Virus record (IMG/VR): IMGVR_UViG_3300047322_000377
Location: 1 to 61,654 of that record
DNA from: a virus
DNA: 61,654 nt
Strand: one strand, 5' to 3'
Positions within the stretch are counted from its first letter, which is position 1. Every line of letters begins with the position of its first letter. The position numbers and the translations under genes are program-made. Positions 15,566-25,800 of this stretch are shown piece after piece. The notes beneath the pieces are model-generated. The model ran no database searches. It was not told the origin of the DNA and was given only the letters and a program-made list of their open reading frames with translations.

Positions 15566-16342
15566 ATGACGGATGTCATGCTTAACAATAATGCAGAGAG
15601 CCGGCTCGGTTCATCGCTAAGCTCTGGCGCAACAACCCTGTCAGTAGCAAGCGGAGAAGGAACCAAATTCCCAAGTCCATCCGGTGGTAACTGGTTTCCG
15701 CTGACTTTGATCAGCGCCTCCGGCGCCTTGGAAATTGTAAAATGCACAGCGCGCGCAGTGGACGTGCTGACGATTACTCGCGCCCAAGAAGGAACGGCGG
15801 CCACCGCTTTTAGTGTTGGCGATCGTGTTGAATTGCGCCTGACAGCTTTGGCTCTGTCGGAAAAGATTCAAAAAGGCAGCACCAGCGTGCAGGTCGGTCA
15901 GTCGACCACAGCCAGCCAGAATTTTAACTTGCGCGCCCCAGTGGATGGCACCCTGCGCCTGTCGCGTGGTAATGCCGGCGCTGAAACCTCAGACCCTATC
16001 AAGATCAACTCTGATGACAGCGTTGACTTTCCTGGCAACGTCAAGAGCGGAGTGCTCGGTGCTGGGCAGACCTGGCAGCAGCCTACTCGCGCACTGGGGA
16101 CAACCTACACAAACAGCACTGGCAAAGCGATTGCGCTCAGCATGTGGGGCGCATCCAACGGAACGTACTTGGCGTTCCAGCTCACTGTGAACGGTGTAGC
16201 AGTATTGAACGGAGCAATTTCACCAAACGTAGTTGGCGGAACGTGCGGTATCTACAACGCCATTATCCCGCCAGGCGCGACATACTCCATCGCGATTAAC
16301 AATGGCGTCGGAACACTTACTGACTGGAGGGAGCTGCGCTAA
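15566..16342 (+). CDS. tail fiber/receptor-binding protein, 258 aa
   Basis: Residues 1-95 form an N-terminal virion-anchoring domain (LNNNAESRLGSSLSSGATTL, then SVGDRVELRLTA). The middle has SAPVDGTLRLSRGN-like strand repeats. The C-terminal domain (about 165-258, WQQPTRALGTTYTNSTGKAI, ending VGTLTDWRELR) is a compact beta fold like those that bind receptors or carry phage tips. Followed by a DUF4376 gene, as fiber genes often are. Confidence 0.7.
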   Translation: MTDVMLNNNAESRLGSSLSSGATTLSVASGEGTKFPSPSGGNWFPLTLISASGALEIVKCTARAVDVLTITRAQEGTAATAFSVGDRVELRLTALALSEKIQKGSTSVQVGQSTTASQNFNLRAPVDGTLRLSRGNAGAETSDPIKINSDDSVDFPGNVKSGVLGAGQTWQQPTRALGTTYTNSTGKAIALSMWGASNGTYLAFQLTVNGVAVLNGAISPNVVGGTCGIYNAIIPPGATYSIAINNGVGTLTDWRELR

Positions 16343-16749
16343 TGAAATACTACAAGTCGCTTACCGGTGAAGTATTCGCCTATGAACAGGACGGCTCGCA
16401 AGATGATTTTATTCTGCCGGACTTGATCCCGATGACGAGTGAGGAAGTGCAGGCGCACCTAAATCCTCCTGTGACGCCCGAGCACAGTTATGAGGAATTG
16501 AGGGCAGAGCGCGAGCGCGCCGTGGCGGCAATTACGGTCACTACGGCGGCCGGGCATACCTTCGACGGCGATGAAATCAGTCAGGGCCGCATGGCGCGGG
16601 CGATTCTCGGCCTGCAAAGCAAGCCTGCAAGCGAGACGACCACTTGGGTGCTGGCGGATAACCGCGTGGTCCAGGTCGGCGCCCTTGAGCTGACCGAGGC
16701 GCTGGCCTTGGCCGGTACTCGCCAAACAGAATTGTGGGTCATCACTTGA
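16342..16749 (+). CDS. DUF4376 / tail fiber assembly-like protein, 135 aa
   Basis: The C-terminal 85 residues show the DUF4376 pattern: ERERAVAAITVTTAAGHTF, DGDEISQGRMARAI, then TTWVLADNRVVQVGALELTE. Proteins with this domain follow tail fiber genes and are thought to aid fiber assembly or cap the fiber. Overlaps the fiber gene by 1 base. Confidence 0.75.
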   Translation: MKYYKSLTGEVFAYEQDGSQDDFILPDLIPMTSEEVQAHLNPPVTPEHSYEELRAERERAVAAITVTTAAGHTFDGDEISQGRMARAILGLQSKPASETTTWVLADNRVVQVGALELTEALALAGTRQTELWVIT

Positions 16750-16779
16750 TCGGTCACGGCCGGACATAAGGCGGGCGTC

Positions 16780-18531
16780 ATGGCAAAACTGAAGCTGATC
16801 GGCTTCGTCGGCGAGAGCCCGAAGATCATCCCGCGCCTACTCGGCGACATGGCGTCGCAGCAAGCCTATAACGTGCGCCTCGACGACGGAGGCTTGACGC
16901 CGATTCGCAAGCAGCGCTTCGAGCACCAGTTTGGCAGCATGCCGGTGGGTGGCTACAAAACCATTTACCAGCATGCCGGAACCTGGATGGGCTGGCCGAC
17001 CAATGTCTATGCGGAGCCTGGCCCAGTAGCCGATGATCACCTGTACATCACGGGTGACGGGGTGCCGAAAATGCTGGTCGCGGGCGTGACCTACCCGCTG
17101 GCGGTGCCGTTCCCCAGTGCCGCCTTGGTCGCTACCTTGAGCGGTACAGCTACCCCGGGCGCTCAAGGCACCACGCGCATCTATGTGTACACCTGGGTGA
17201 CGGACTTCGGCGAAGAGTCAGAGCCGAGCCCAGCCAGCGCGGATGTGTTCTGGACGCCAGGGCAGACCGCTACCCTGTCCGGATTTGCCGCGACACCAGC
17301 CGGGCGCAACATCACCTTACAGCGTATCTATCGGGCACAGACTGGCAAGACCGGCACGCAGCTCTATTTCATCGCTGAGCGCGCGGCGACCACGGCGAAT
17401 TTTGTCGACACGATCAGCCCTGAATTTCTGCAAGAGGCGCTGCCGTCGGCCAATTGGAACGCGCCACCGGACGACCTGACCGGTTTGATTTCCCTGCCCA
17501 ACGGACTGATGGTCGCCTTCAGCGGCAAGCAGCTGTGCTTTTGCGAGCCGTATCGCCCGCATGCCTGGCCAGAAGCCTATCGCCTGACCATGGATTACCC
17601 GATTGTCGGGCTGGGCGCCTTCAGTTCCTCGGTCATCGTCACTACCACGGGCAAGCCGTACATCGTCACCGGCAATGCGCCCGAGAGCATGGTCAGCGAG
17701 AAGATCGAGCAAGACCTGCCGTGCATCAACGCGCGCGGCATCGTCGACCTTGGCTATTCGGTTATCTATCCGTCCTATGACGGCCTGGTGCAAGTGACCA
17801 GTAGCGGCGCTGTCGTGGTCAGCACCCGGCTGTTTTCGCGCGATGACTGGTTGCAATTGAACCCGGCCAGCATGGCGGCGGATCGTTACAACGGGCGCTA
17901 CATCACCAGCTACAACTATTCCGATGCCAGTGGTGTCGAGTACCGCGGCATGCTCATTATCGACCTGACCGGCGAGCAGGCGTTCCTGATCCGCTCCGGC
18001 GTACTGCCGTCGGCGCTGTATTTCGACCGGCCGACTGGCAACCTTTACCTGCTGATCAATGACCGTGTTTACCAGTGGGATGACCCGAGCCAGCCCAGCG
18101 AGCTGCTGTCATGGAAGTCCAAGCCGTTCGTGTTGCCTAAGCCAACCAACTTCGGCGCCATCCTGGTCGAGGCCGACGATGGTCTGACCCCGGATCAACT
18201 AGCCGCCATTCAAGCCGACATTGATAGCGTCAAGGCGAGCAACGCCGTGATCTTTGCCCAGCCATCGATTGGCGGTTCGCTGGGCGGTGCTGCACTCAAC
18301 GTCTACCCGGTTAACGGCGACCAATTGAAACCGGTGCCGACGCTGAACCGCTCGGTTTCTGTCAATATTTATGCTGACAAGAAGCTGGTCGCCTCAGTAG
18401 GCACGCTTAACAAGATGGCACGGTTGCCGTCGGGCTTTATGGCGCAGATGTGGGAAATTGAAGTTGCCAGCGACCAGGCAATTACACAAATCACCTTGGC
18501 CGGTACAGGCGCCGAACTGGCGGAGGTCTGA
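16780..18531 (+). CDS. tail tubular-like structural protein, 583 aa
   Basis: Beta-rich throughout with repeated blade-like segments (YKTIYQHAGTWMGWPTNVYA, LISLPNGLMVAFSGKQLCFC, GVEYRGMLIIDLTGEQAFLI). This is the pattern of the podovirus nozzle or tubular protein B-type propeller. It likely forms the tail nozzle below the adaptor. Start ATG 16780. Confidence 0.65.
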   Translation: MAKLKLIGFVGESPKIIPRLLGDMASQQAYNVRLDDGGLTPIRKQRFEHQFGSMPVGGYKTIYQHAGTWMGWPTNVYAEPGPVADDHLYITGDGVPKMLVAGVTYPLAVPFPSAALVATLSGTATPGAQGTTRIYVYTWVTDFGEESEPSPASADVFWTPGQTATLSGFAATPAGRNITLQRIYRAQTGKTGTQLYFIAERAATTANFVDTISPEFLQEALPSANWNAPPDDLTGLISLPNGLMVAFSGKQLCFCEPYRPHAWPEAYRLTMDYPIVGLGAFSSSVIVTTTGKPYIVTGNAPESMVSEKIEQDLPCINARGIVDLGYSVIYPSYDGLVQVTSSGAVVVSTRLFSRDDWLQLNPASMAADRYNGRYITSYNYSDASGVEYRGMLIIDLTGEQAFLIRSGVLPSALYFDRPTGNLYLLINDRVYQWDDPSQPSELLSWKSKPFVLPKPTNFGAILVEADDGLTPDQLAAIQADIDSVKASNAVIFAQPSIGGSLGGAALNVYPVNGDQLKPVPTLNRSVSVNIYADKKLVASVGTLNKMARLPSGFMAQMWEIEVASDQAITQITLAGTGAELAEV

Positions 18532-18532
18532 T

Positions 18533-18730
18533 ATGGAAATGACCGCCGCCGATAAGCAAAAGTTGGAAGTGTTGAACGGTGACCGTGGCGACCCGGGGCA
18601 AGCGGCTGCCCGACTGGGCAAAGTGAAAGCCCTGGTGGACAACCTGAACGTAAGCCCGTCCGGCGACAACACCAAGGACATTGCGGCGCTGTTTGCTGCG
18701 ATCAACGCGCTGCGCGTGGCGCTTTTGTAG
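18533..18730 (+). CDS. small virion-region protein, 65 aa
   Basis: The upstream in-frame extension is rejected because GGAGG is placed correctly for ATG 18533. A short helical protein (MTAADKQKLEVLNGDRGDPG) with two amphipathic helices. No family recognised. Confidence 0.55.
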   Translation: MEMTAADKQKLEVLNGDRGDPGQAAARLGKVKALVDNLNVSPSGDNTKDIAALFAAINALRVALL

Positions 18731-18779
18731 CCCTGTGGTTCTATACTGGCGCCATTGGTTCTAAAACCGGAACAACGAT

Positions 18780-19208
18780 ATGTCCAAGCTGGTTTATGAC
18801 GATCAACCCGCACTGCTGCGCTGGGCCGCCGAGTGTATTGGCCTGCGTTGCTTTCGAGGGGATGCCAAGGCCTTCGGCGTGATGAGCGCCGGCCAGCTGC
18901 GCGCGGTGGTGGTGTGGGACACCTTTTCAGAGGTCGACTGCTCTATGCATGTTGCCAGCCGTGGCGATGGCCATTGGTTGAGTCGCGACGCGCTGAAGAT
19001 GGCCTTCGGTTATCCGTTCATTGATTTGAAAATGCGCCGCGTCACTGCGCTGATTCCGGCCAAGAACACCGAGGCGATCCGCTTTAACGAACACCTGGGC
19101 TTCAAGCTTGAGGGGCTTTGCCCGGAAGCGATGCCCGACGATGACATTCAGATTCGCGGCATGCTCCGACGAGAGTGCCGTTTTATTCCCCCGGAGTATC
19201 GCCAATGA
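18780..19208 (+). CDS. GNAT-family acetyltransferase, 142 aa
   Basis: The C-terminal half has LKMRRVTALIPAKNTEAIRF, then NEHLGFKLEGL, the acetyl-CoA-binding and substrate strand pattern of phage GNATs. The N-terminal half has AVVVWDTFSEVDCSMHVASR. The target is unknown. The gene sits between tail and internal virion genes, overlapping the next by 4 bases, and is preceded by a GGTT/AACC dyad-like sequence at 18757. Confidence 0.75.
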   Translation: MSKLVYDDQPALLRWAAECIGLRCFRGDAKAFGVMSAGQLRAVVVWDTFSEVDCSMHVASRGDGHWLSRDALKMAFGYPFIDLKMRRVTALIPAKNTEAIRFNEHLGFKLEGLCPEAMPDDDIQIRGMLRRECRFIPPEYRQ

Positions 19209-20146
19209 TGACGCGAGATTTTTGGACACCGGCAGCTCTGGAGCCGGGCAACCTGCACCAGCGGCCATCGAGATTGGATCGGCACTTGGCGGTGCTCGCA
19301 ATTGGTCGGCACATTTGCTTCGGTAAGGGCGGTGGTGGTTCGCCGGATGCTGACCCGCAAGTGGGTGAAGCGGCGAAGATGCAGGCCAAGACCGGCTCCG
19401 ACTGGCTGGACTTTGCCAAAGAGCAGTTCGCCCAAGCGCAGCCACGCCAGGACAAGCTCGACGCCATGACCGGCAATGTTACTGCGCAGCAGCTGGACGA
19501 CATGCGCAAAGCCAGCACGCGCAGTGATGATCAGTGGGACCGCTATAATCACCTGTTCAAGCCTGTCGAAGACCGCATGGTTTCCGACGCGCTGAACTAC
19601 GATACGCCGGAAGCGCAAGCCGCTGCCGCTGCCACCGCTAAAGCCGACGTGATGAACAACGCCAGCCAGGCGCAGCAGCAGAACAGTCGGCAAATGGCGA
19701 GCATGGGTATCAGTCCAACGAGCGGCCGCTTTGCAGGAGTCGATCGCGCCAATGACCTATCGACCGCCCTGGCTTCGGCTGGCGCACAGAATGGCGCGCG
19801 CGAGCAGGTGAAAGCCACCGGCATGGCCTTGCGTGAAGGCGTGGCCAACTTCGGCCGGGGCGCAACGTCGACCGCGGCGCAGCAAGTCGGGCTCAGCACC
19901 AACTCGGGTAACTCGGCCACCGGTAACCAGCTCGCCGCCGAAGGTAACTTCCGGGCGAACGGGCAGATCATGTCGCAGGGTTTCCAAGGCGCACAGCAAG
20001 GCTATGGCGGCCAAGCCAGCACCTTGCTCAACCAGCAGAGCCAAGCGATGTCTGCGCAAGGTATGGACAACCAGGCCGCGCAAGCGAAAGGCAACCAAAA
20101 CATGGCCATTGCTGGCACCATTGGCACTATCGCCCTGGCATTCTGA
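19205..20146 (+). CDS. internal virion protein, 313 aa, with doubtful N-terminus
   Basis: The body (residues about 40-313, FGKGGGGSPDADPQVGEAAK onward) is a Q/A/G/N-rich, helical protein ending in a hydrophobic tail (NMAIAGTIGTIALAF), as ejected podovirus proteins do. The first 38 residues read in this frame as WTPAALEPGNLHQRPSRLD, unlike the rest. In the -1 frame, entered at GATTTTTGG (about 19215), the same bases read FLDTGSSGAGQPAPAAIEIG, which suits the family much better. A compensated frameshift, slippage or sequencing error is likely. Confidence 0.65.
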   Translation: MMTRDFWTPAALEPGNLHQRPSRLDRHLAVLAIGRHICFGKGGGGSPDADPQVGEAAKMQAKTGSDWLDFAKEQFAQAQPRQDKLDAMTGNVTAQQLDDMRKASTRSDDQWDRYNHLFKPVEDRMVSDALNYDTPEAQAAAAATAKADVMNNASQAQQQNSRQMASMGISPTSGRFAGVDRANDLSTALASAGAQNGAREQVKATGMALREGVANFGRGATSTAAQQVGLSTNSGNSATGNQLAAEGNFRANGQIMSQGFQGAQQGYGGQASTLLNQQSQAMSAQGMDNQAAQAKGNQNMAIAGTIGTIALAF

Positions 20147-20156
20147 GGATTCTCCA

Positions 20157-21527
20157 TTGATCGAGGCAATCAACCGCGCTACTGACCTTTCCCTGGCCCA
20201 AGGTGTACGCGTTATGCAGACCGGGTTTATCGGCGGCAGTCAGGCGGCGCACGTCGAGTACCTGCTGAAACTAATCGATCCGGCGCAGGGCGCGCACATC
20301 GTTGACGCCGGTTGCGGCGTGGGCGAGGTGGCCAAGCTGATGCACGACCAGCGCCCCGACCTGACGTTTACCCTGGTCAACATCAGCGCGCATCAGTTGG
20401 ATATGGCGCCCGTTGGCGAGCAGTACCATCAGCTGCTGGACGACTTCACCAACAGCCAGTTGCCGACCCGCTGCGCCGACGTTGTGATGTTCAATAGCGC
20501 CTTGTGCCAGATGCCGATCAATCAGGCCTTGAGTGAAGCTCGGCGCCTGCTAAAACCGGGAGGCCAGTTGTTCGTGTGCGACCTGGCAACGACTGACTAT
20601 CGTGAATTGCCTGATCTTTACGCGACCTTCATGCCGGCCGACACTTGGAGCGAAGTGATCGAGCGCCACGGCTTTGAGTCAACCAAAACCATTCTATCGC
20701 ACAGCGATATGGCCCACTTTTCTTGTGCGTTTGATGACTTCGATCAGGCCTTGCCCGGCGCCATGACCTATATCGCGCAGTTCCGCAAGCAGACGCTCGA
20801 TGAGCAGCTGGCAAAGACGATCGACCGACATGAACGTATTGCCTTCCAATTCAGCGGGGGCAAGGATTCATTGGCCGCGCTGTTCCGACTGGTCGAGTTC
20901 TGGCCGCAAATGACCGTGTACTGGACCAATACCGGCGACCCAGTGCCGGAAGTGTTGGCGGTGGTCGAGCGTGTTCGTGCGCTGGTGCCGCGCTTTGTCG
21001 AGATTGCCGGCCGAGTGAGCGAGCAGATTGCCGCACATGGCTTGCCGTCCGACCTGGTGCCCACTACGTCGGCGCCGACGGGCTTGATCGCCTACGGCGG
21101 CGGCGTGGCTTTGCAGGACCGTTTTCAGTGCTGCTATCAGTCGCTGATGCTGCCGATGCAGGAGCGTATGGTCGCTGACGGTATTACCTTGATCGTGCGC
21201 GGGCAGAAGAGCGCCGACGTGATGAAGTCGCCGCTGCGTTCTGGCGCCTTGCTCGACGGCATCGAGCTGCTGTTTCCACTGGAGCACTGGAGCGACGCCC
21301 AAGTGTTCGACTATCTCAAGGGCAGCGCCTTCGTTCCGGACTACTACGAGCACTTGACCGCCTCGCCGGACTGCCTGACCTGCTCGGCCTACTGGGGCGA
21401 AAGCCGCGCCACCTGGCTGAAGGACAAACACCCCGAGGCCTACCAGGTCTATCAGGGTAAACTCGACGTGATCCGCGACGCGGTGATGCCGCATATCGCC
21501 CTGTTCAACCTGGAGGTGGCTCAATGA
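20157..21527 (+). CDS. fusion: class I methyltransferase + PAPS-reductase-like domain, 456 aa
   Basis: The start is TTG 20157, preceded by GAGG 9 bases away. Residues about 25-190 are a SAM-dependent methyltransferase: motif I VDAGCGVGE (49-57), then CADVVMFNSALCQMP, and ARRLLKPGGQLFVCDLA. Residues about 225-456 are an adenine-nucleotide alpha-hydrolase/PAPS-reductase domain with the PP-loop FSGGKDS (SGGKDS at 233-238), LYWTNTGDPVPE-type segment and a C-x-x-C near the end (DCLTCSAYWGES). The substrate is unknown. The gene lies inside the internal-virion block, overlapping the next gene by 4 bases. Confidence 0.75.
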   Translation: MIEAINRATDLSLAQGVRVMQTGFIGGSQAAHVEYLLKLIDPAQGAHIVDAGCGVGEVAKLMHDQRPDLTFTLVNISAHQLDMAPVGEQYHQLLDDFTNSQLPTRCADVVMFNSALCQMPINQALSEARRLLKPGGQLFVCDLATTDYRELPDLYATFMPADTWSEVIERHGFESTKTILSHSDMAHFSCAFDDFDQALPGAMTYIAQFRKQTLDEQLAKTIDRHERIAFQFSGGKDSLAALFRLVEFWPQMTVYWTNTGDPVPEVLAVVERVRALVPRFVEIAGRVSEQIAAHGLPSDLVPTTSAPTGLIAYGGGVALQDRFQCCYQSLMLPMQERMVADGITLIVRGQKSADVMKSPLRSGALLDGIELLFPLEHWSDAQVFDYLKGSAFVPDYYEHLTASPDCLTCSAYWGESRATWLKDKHPEAYQVYQGKLDVIRDAVMPHIALFNLEVAQ

Positions 21528-22795
21528 GCGGTTACACAATGAATGGCCTTGCTCAAGGTATCCAAGCGGGCAACATGCTGGTGGATGCCTACTATCGCGG
21601 GCAAGACAACAAGAACAAGGCCGAAGTGAAGAACGTCATGGCCGAAGGGCTGGACACTGCCAAGCAGAGCCGTGCCGATGACATCGCGGCCAACTCTCAG
21701 GTGGGCAGCAAGGCCAACGCCGACAACACCATGACCATGCCGACCTTCGACGACAGCAACGGCAACAGTTATGCCGACGCTGGCGCACAGAAGAAAGCCG
21801 CCGAAAAGAACGCGCCGTCGGTCGATGACTTCTACATGCGCGACGTGGTGCCCAAGATCAAACAAACCTACATCGCCCAGGGCAATCAGGAAGGCGCCGA
21901 TCAGTGGGAAAAGTGGACCCAGGACAAGGAAGCGCAAAACGGCATGAAGAGCTGGACGCAGGCGCTGCGTGCGGCGCAGATCGGCGACTTCAAGGGTTAC
22001 GCCGATCACATGGTCAAGGCCTACAACACCCCCGGTTATTACGACGACGGCCTGCATGCCGAAGGTTACGACCTGGTCAAGGACAAGGACGGCAACACCA
22101 CCGGCCTAACCTTGAACATGAAGAACAAGGAAACCGGCGAGCAGTTCGCGCAGACCATCCATGGTCAAGACGACATGGTGCAGGCGGGTATCGGCCTGCT
22201 CGATCCGGCCAACGCCTTCAAGACCAGCATGGCGCAGATGACTGCGCGCCAGGCGGCCAACGCCAAAGCCGGACTGGAAGTTACCAAGGCCAACAACAAC
22301 ATGGCCCGCGATAATAACAAGGCCGTTGTACAGGGGCAGGTCGCCAGCAAGCTGGAAGACCAGAAGGCCGGCAATGCCTTGAACCTGCAAGCGACCGGCA
22401 AGCAACTCGACGTTAAAAATGCGGGTGCCGCCTTAGACAACAAGATCGCGACATTGAAGAGCGCCGGCTACGACGAGAACTTTATCAAGGCGGCGCTGCC
22501 GCAAATCCTCGGCATTGGCCAGTACAAGAAGCCTGCCGACCCGCAGGAAGTGCGGCGCATGCTGCACCAGGCGCGACTGGCTGACTTTAACTACACGCGC
22601 AAGACCCCGCAGCAGCAGTCTGCGCAGATCGATCAGGACATGCAGTTGATCAACGGTGGTCCGAGTGCTGCGCCCGCTGCGCCAGGCAATCCAATGTCGG
22701 GCGGCCTGCCTGGCGCACAACCCTCGGCGGCACCAGCCAGCAAAACGCCGATGATCTACGACACCAAAACCGGGCAAATGGTCCCCTACCAGTAA
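21524..22795 (+). CDS. internal virion protein, 423 aa
   Basis: Starts at ATG 21524 overlapping the fusion-enzyme stop. The protein is polar and helical with long coils (AQMTARQAANAKAGLEVTKA, then NNNMARDNNKAVVQGQVASK) and a P/A/G-rich C-terminal region. Placed immediately before the giant protein, it is likely one of the proteins ejected with DNA. No signature was recognised. Confidence 0.65.
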   Translation: MSGYTMNGLAQGIQAGNMLVDAYYRGQDNKNKAEVKNVMAEGLDTAKQSRADDIAANSQVGSKANADNTMTMPTFDDSNGNSYADAGAQKKAAEKNAPSVDDFYMRDVVPKIKQTYIAQGNQEGADQWEKWTQDKEAQNGMKSWTQALRAAQIGDFKGYADHMVKAYNTPGYYDDGLHAEGYDLVKDKDGNTTGLTLNMKNKETGEQFAQTIHGQDDMVQAGIGLLDPANAFKTSMAQMTARQAANAKAGLEVTKANNNMARDNNKAVVQGQVASKLEDQKAGNALNLQATGKQLDVKNAGAALDNKIATLKSAGYDENFIKAALPQILGIGQYKKPADPQEVRRMLHQARLADFNYTRKTPQQQSAQIDQDMQLINGGPSAAPAAPGNPMSGGLPGAQPSAAPASKTPMIYDTKTGQMVPYQ

Positions 22796-22840
22796 CCCCG
22801 CTACCCTCGGTCGCGCGATGGCGCTAGAATCAGTCCAACT

Positions 22841-22857
22841 GTTTCGATTATCAAACC
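22841..22857 (+). promoter_or_regulatory. giant-gene promoter region with 17-bp operator
   Basis: GTTTCGATTATCAAACC matches GGTTYGATWATCRAACC with one mismatch. GATTAT (22846-22851) could be the -10, but the -35 at 17 bases is poor, so help from an activator may be needed. The GTG start (22876) is only 25 bases after the -10. Confidence 0.6.
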
Positions 22858-22875
22858 GCGCCGAGGACTTCACCC

Positions 22876-25800
22876 GTGGCAGAAAACCGTTTCCTCATGT
22901 CGCCCTCCGCGACTGGCTCCACTGCCACCGCGCCCGTTGTGCCTCCGGCGCCCGACATTCAGACCCTGCCACCGCGCAGCACCAGCACCGGCCCGCTGAC
23001 ATCCAGCGCAGCCGTTCTGAGCAAAGGTCTTCTGCCGCCACCTGACCTGCAACCCCTGTTCGAGAAGTATTCCGCCGAGTACGGCGTGCCGCTCAACGTG
23101 TTGTCGGCCCTGGCGCAACAGGAGTCGGGTTACGACGCCAATGCGGTCGGCGTGGAAACCCAGTGGGGCAAAGCTAAGGGCATGCTGCAAAACCTCGACA
23201 GCAACGCCAAGTCCTTGGGCATCGATCCGTTCAATGCGGAACAGTCGATTGCCGGCGCGGCCCGCCAGATGCGCGAGCGCATGGACAAGGGTTACAGCAT
23301 GGACGACGTGGTGAAAGCCCACTTCGGTGGCGACAACCGTGCGAAGTGGGGCGAGAAGACCGCCGCTTATGGTCAAGAGGTATTGGCCAAGGCCAGCATC
23401 ATCGGCGACAAGATGATGGCTGGGAAGAAGACCGCCGCGCCAGCACCGGGCAATGACCTGGCTGCGATCCAAGCCGAAATGGACGCCAAGGAACCCGGCC
23501 GCTACAAGGTGATCGATCCGGCCGACATCGCCCAGCGCGATCAAGAGCGTGCCGACATCGCCAGCGGCAAGAATGCCTTGGGCAATGCCATTGATGCTAC
23601 GCAACAGACTGCGCCGTCGCCGCTGACCCTTGCCAATCAGGACAAGGTGAACGCTGCGCGCCAGGATCAGCCGTCACCACTGACCATCGCCAACCAGTTG
23701 CGCCAAGCGGCCGGCATGGCACCGAGTGCTGACGAACCGTATTACGGCGACGTTGGCGGGGCTCAATACCTCAAGCAGTCGGCCAAGGCTGGCGCGTATG
23801 ACTTGGCTGGCGCGGGCGCGAAGATTCTGGACGCGGTCAACCCGTGGACATTTACCCCTTCCGAAATCGCGACGATCTACAAGGATCAGCCGGACAAGTA
23901 CCGTGACTACCTCGATCACAGCGCGGGCATGATCCTCAATCGGTTTGCCGAGGCCATGACCAAGAAGTCGTCCGCCACCATGGCCGACCTGAGCCAGGAA
24001 GACAAAGACAAGTACGGCAGCCTTGAATACGCCACGACCAACATGGACAAGTCGGCGCTGAAGTCGCCTGTCCGCGTGGTAGGTGATGCGGTGCGGTCGC
24101 TGCCATCGTCGGTGGCGCTGGCCGTGACAGCCTTCCTGACTCGTGGCGCATCGGTACGCGCGGAAACGGCGGCACTCGAAGCCGGGGCCAGTGCTGAAGC
24201 AGCCCGGGCCGTCGGCACGCAAGCAGCCATGAAAATGGCGTCGCGTGTAGGTGCCGGCAGTGAAGGCGGAATTGGTTACGCACAGCAGGCGCTGCAATCG
24301 CAGGCCAGCGGAGAACAAACCACCAATGCGGTGATGGATAAATCGCCGGCCTACCAGAAATTGCTGGCGCAGGGCTACGACCAAGAAACCGCGCGCGCCA
24401 AGGTGATCGCTGACGCGGCCGAAGAATCGGGTAAATACGCGGGCGTAGTCGATGCCTCCGTGAACCTGGTCGGCGGTGAATTCCTCGGCAAGATCATCAG
24501 CGAAGGCGGCAAGCTGATCCCGCGCATCATGAAGGGCGTGGCGAACGAGGGTATTACCGAAACCATCCAGAGCGGTGGCGAGCAGTTGGGGCAGAACGTT
24601 GCCCAGCGCAACATCGACCCTACCCAATCCCTGAGTGAGGGCGTCGGCGAATCGATGGTGCAGGGCGGTGTTGTTGGCGGTTTGACCGGTGGCGTTGCGG
24701 CCGGTGTACTCGGTCGTAACCACGTTGAACAACAGCAGCCACAGGCTCGGGTTGAGCCAACGGTTGGCGATCTTAACCAGGCCCAGCAAACACCGGCACC
24801 GGAAGCCGCGCCAGTGGCTGAAGCCCCGGCGCCCGCTCCCACAGGCCCGCTGACCCGTGCCGCGCAGCAGTACGTCGCGCCCGAGCCGCCAGCCGCCCCC
24901 GCTGAAGCCACACCGACTGGCGAGCCGGTCACCGTGCGCAGCTCCGACGGCGAAATGGCCGGCACCCTGCAAGACTACCAGGACCATGGCCAGGGTCAGT
25001 GGACCGCGCGCGTGCTGGCCGACGACGGCAACGCCTACGACTTCACCCAGGACGATGGCGTGCAGCTGGAGCATGGCGGTCAATCCGTTACCCCGGCAAC
25101 TGAACCGGTTCCCGCCGTCGCGCCTGCCCCGCAGGAAGACATTCCCACCCTGACCGACGTGGTGGCGCCGGAAGCCCAGGCCGCCCCCGACTATTCGTCG
25201 ATGGACGTGCCGCAGCTGCGCACCGAACTGAAGGCCATCGCCACTGCGATCAAGGCTGATCCGAAAAACAAGGTGCTGACCAAGCAACGCAGCACCATTG
25301 AAAAAGCGATCAAGACCGGCATCAACACCGCCGACAAGGCGCCAGCCGTCACCGAACTGGCCGGCGACAAGATCAACAAGGAATGGACGCGCTTCGCCGA
25401 TGACTCGGGCAGCCTGAACATCCCTCGCGCTGATATGCCGCAGATCAAGGCCGAGCACCGCGGTGCAATGACCAATTTCCTCAAGGCGCGCGGCATCACT
25501 CACACCGAGGAAGAGGTTCCGGCCAGCAGCCTGAAGCCGACGCAGGAAGAATTCAGCCCGGCCAAGGTCAAGAAAGCCTTGGGCTTCGAGGGGGGCGACC
25601 GCTCGATTCTGATTTCCAGCGATAACCATGTGCTCGACGGTCATCACCAGTGGCTGGCCAAGGTCGAGGGCGATCAACCGGTAAAAGTCATTCGCCTGAA
25701 TGCACCGATCAAGCAGCTGCTCGACGACGTGCGAGAGTTCCCGAGCGCGACCACTGCCAATGGTGCGACCGCAGCGCCAGTACCAAAGGTCGAGCCGACT

